Below are positions 13,346 through 14,193 of a stretch of DNA of 14,193 nt, in pieces. The notes under the pieces are model-generated. The model did not search any database, was not told the origin of the DNA, and was given only the letters and a program-made list of their open reading frames with translations. The translations under genes were made by a program, and so were the position numbers. Source of the stretch: Proteobacteria bacterium UBA3588 (GTDB taxonomy: Bacteria > Pseudomonadota > Gammaproteobacteria > Thiohalomonadales > Thiohalomonadaceae); contig DFMR01000078.1 in NCBI GenBank assembly GCA_002376325.1, positions 2,211 through 16,403 of the forward strand. The letters are read 5' to 3'. How positions within the stretch are numbered: the stretch's first letter is position 1; every line of letters begins with the position of its first letter.

Positions 13346-14193
<848 letters not shown>

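Overview
The window is a high-GC bacterial chromosome segment, most likely from a gammaproteobacterium (possibly Chromatiales-like; the genus cannot be read from the sequence). The grounds are the lipid A / Kdo / inner-core gene set, a Haemophilus-type Kdo kinase next to an OpsX-like heptosyltransferase, and the neighbourhood thiC - tolC - waaA, which I recall from pseudomonads. The window holds twelve genes: two are cut by its edges, nine are transcribed rightwards and three leftwards (thiC, kdkA and one glycosyltransferase).

Left part (1-3845). thiC (thiamin pyrimidine synthesis) runs leftwards off the edge behind a clear TPP riboswitch. Its leader can be drawn as a complete translational switch: P1, an anti-sequestor and an SD-sequestering hairpin all compete for the same bases. 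Diverging from it are pcm (L-isoaspartyl methyltransferase family), a TolC-family outer-membrane channel with a clear signal peptide, and an isochorismatase-fold hydrolase 10 bases after tolC. The pcm leader carries an 18-base palindrome that resembles a TetR-family operator.

Middle (3846-10662). A 283-base spacer made largely of degenerate dispersed repeats (two REP-like palindromes, then short tandem ATTTGCG and CCTCTGC units) leads into a hemerythrin-domain protein. The envelope block follows: an LpxL-type lipid A acyltransferase, waaA (Kdo transferase), kdkA on the opposite strand, a GT9 heptosyltransferase-like gene, and a membrane-anchored LtaS/OpgB-like phosphotransferase. kdkA is packed with no free space: its 3' end overlaps waaA by 37 bases and its start codon overlaps the GT9 start. 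The waaA + kdkA + OpsX-like trio suggests an inner core with a single phosphorylated Kdo carrying heptose, as in Haemophilus.

Right part (10663-14193). A perfect 13-bp-stem palindrome with a GTAG head lies between two convergent genes. Next comes a leftward glycosyltransferase whose base composition is clearly more AT-rich than its neighbours, probably acquired. The window ends in ugd (UDP-glucose 6-dehydrogenase) and, three bases later, a UDP-glucuronate decarboxylase cut by the edge. Together these would make UDP-glucuronate and UDP-xylose for surface polysaccharide or LPS.

I found no CRISPR array, tRNA, rRNA, insertion sequence or integrase. Nothing here looks like an entirely undescribed system. 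The most interesting points are the packing of kdkA, the LtaS-like enzyme in an LPS-core locus, the explicit riboswitch fold, and the REP-like elements.
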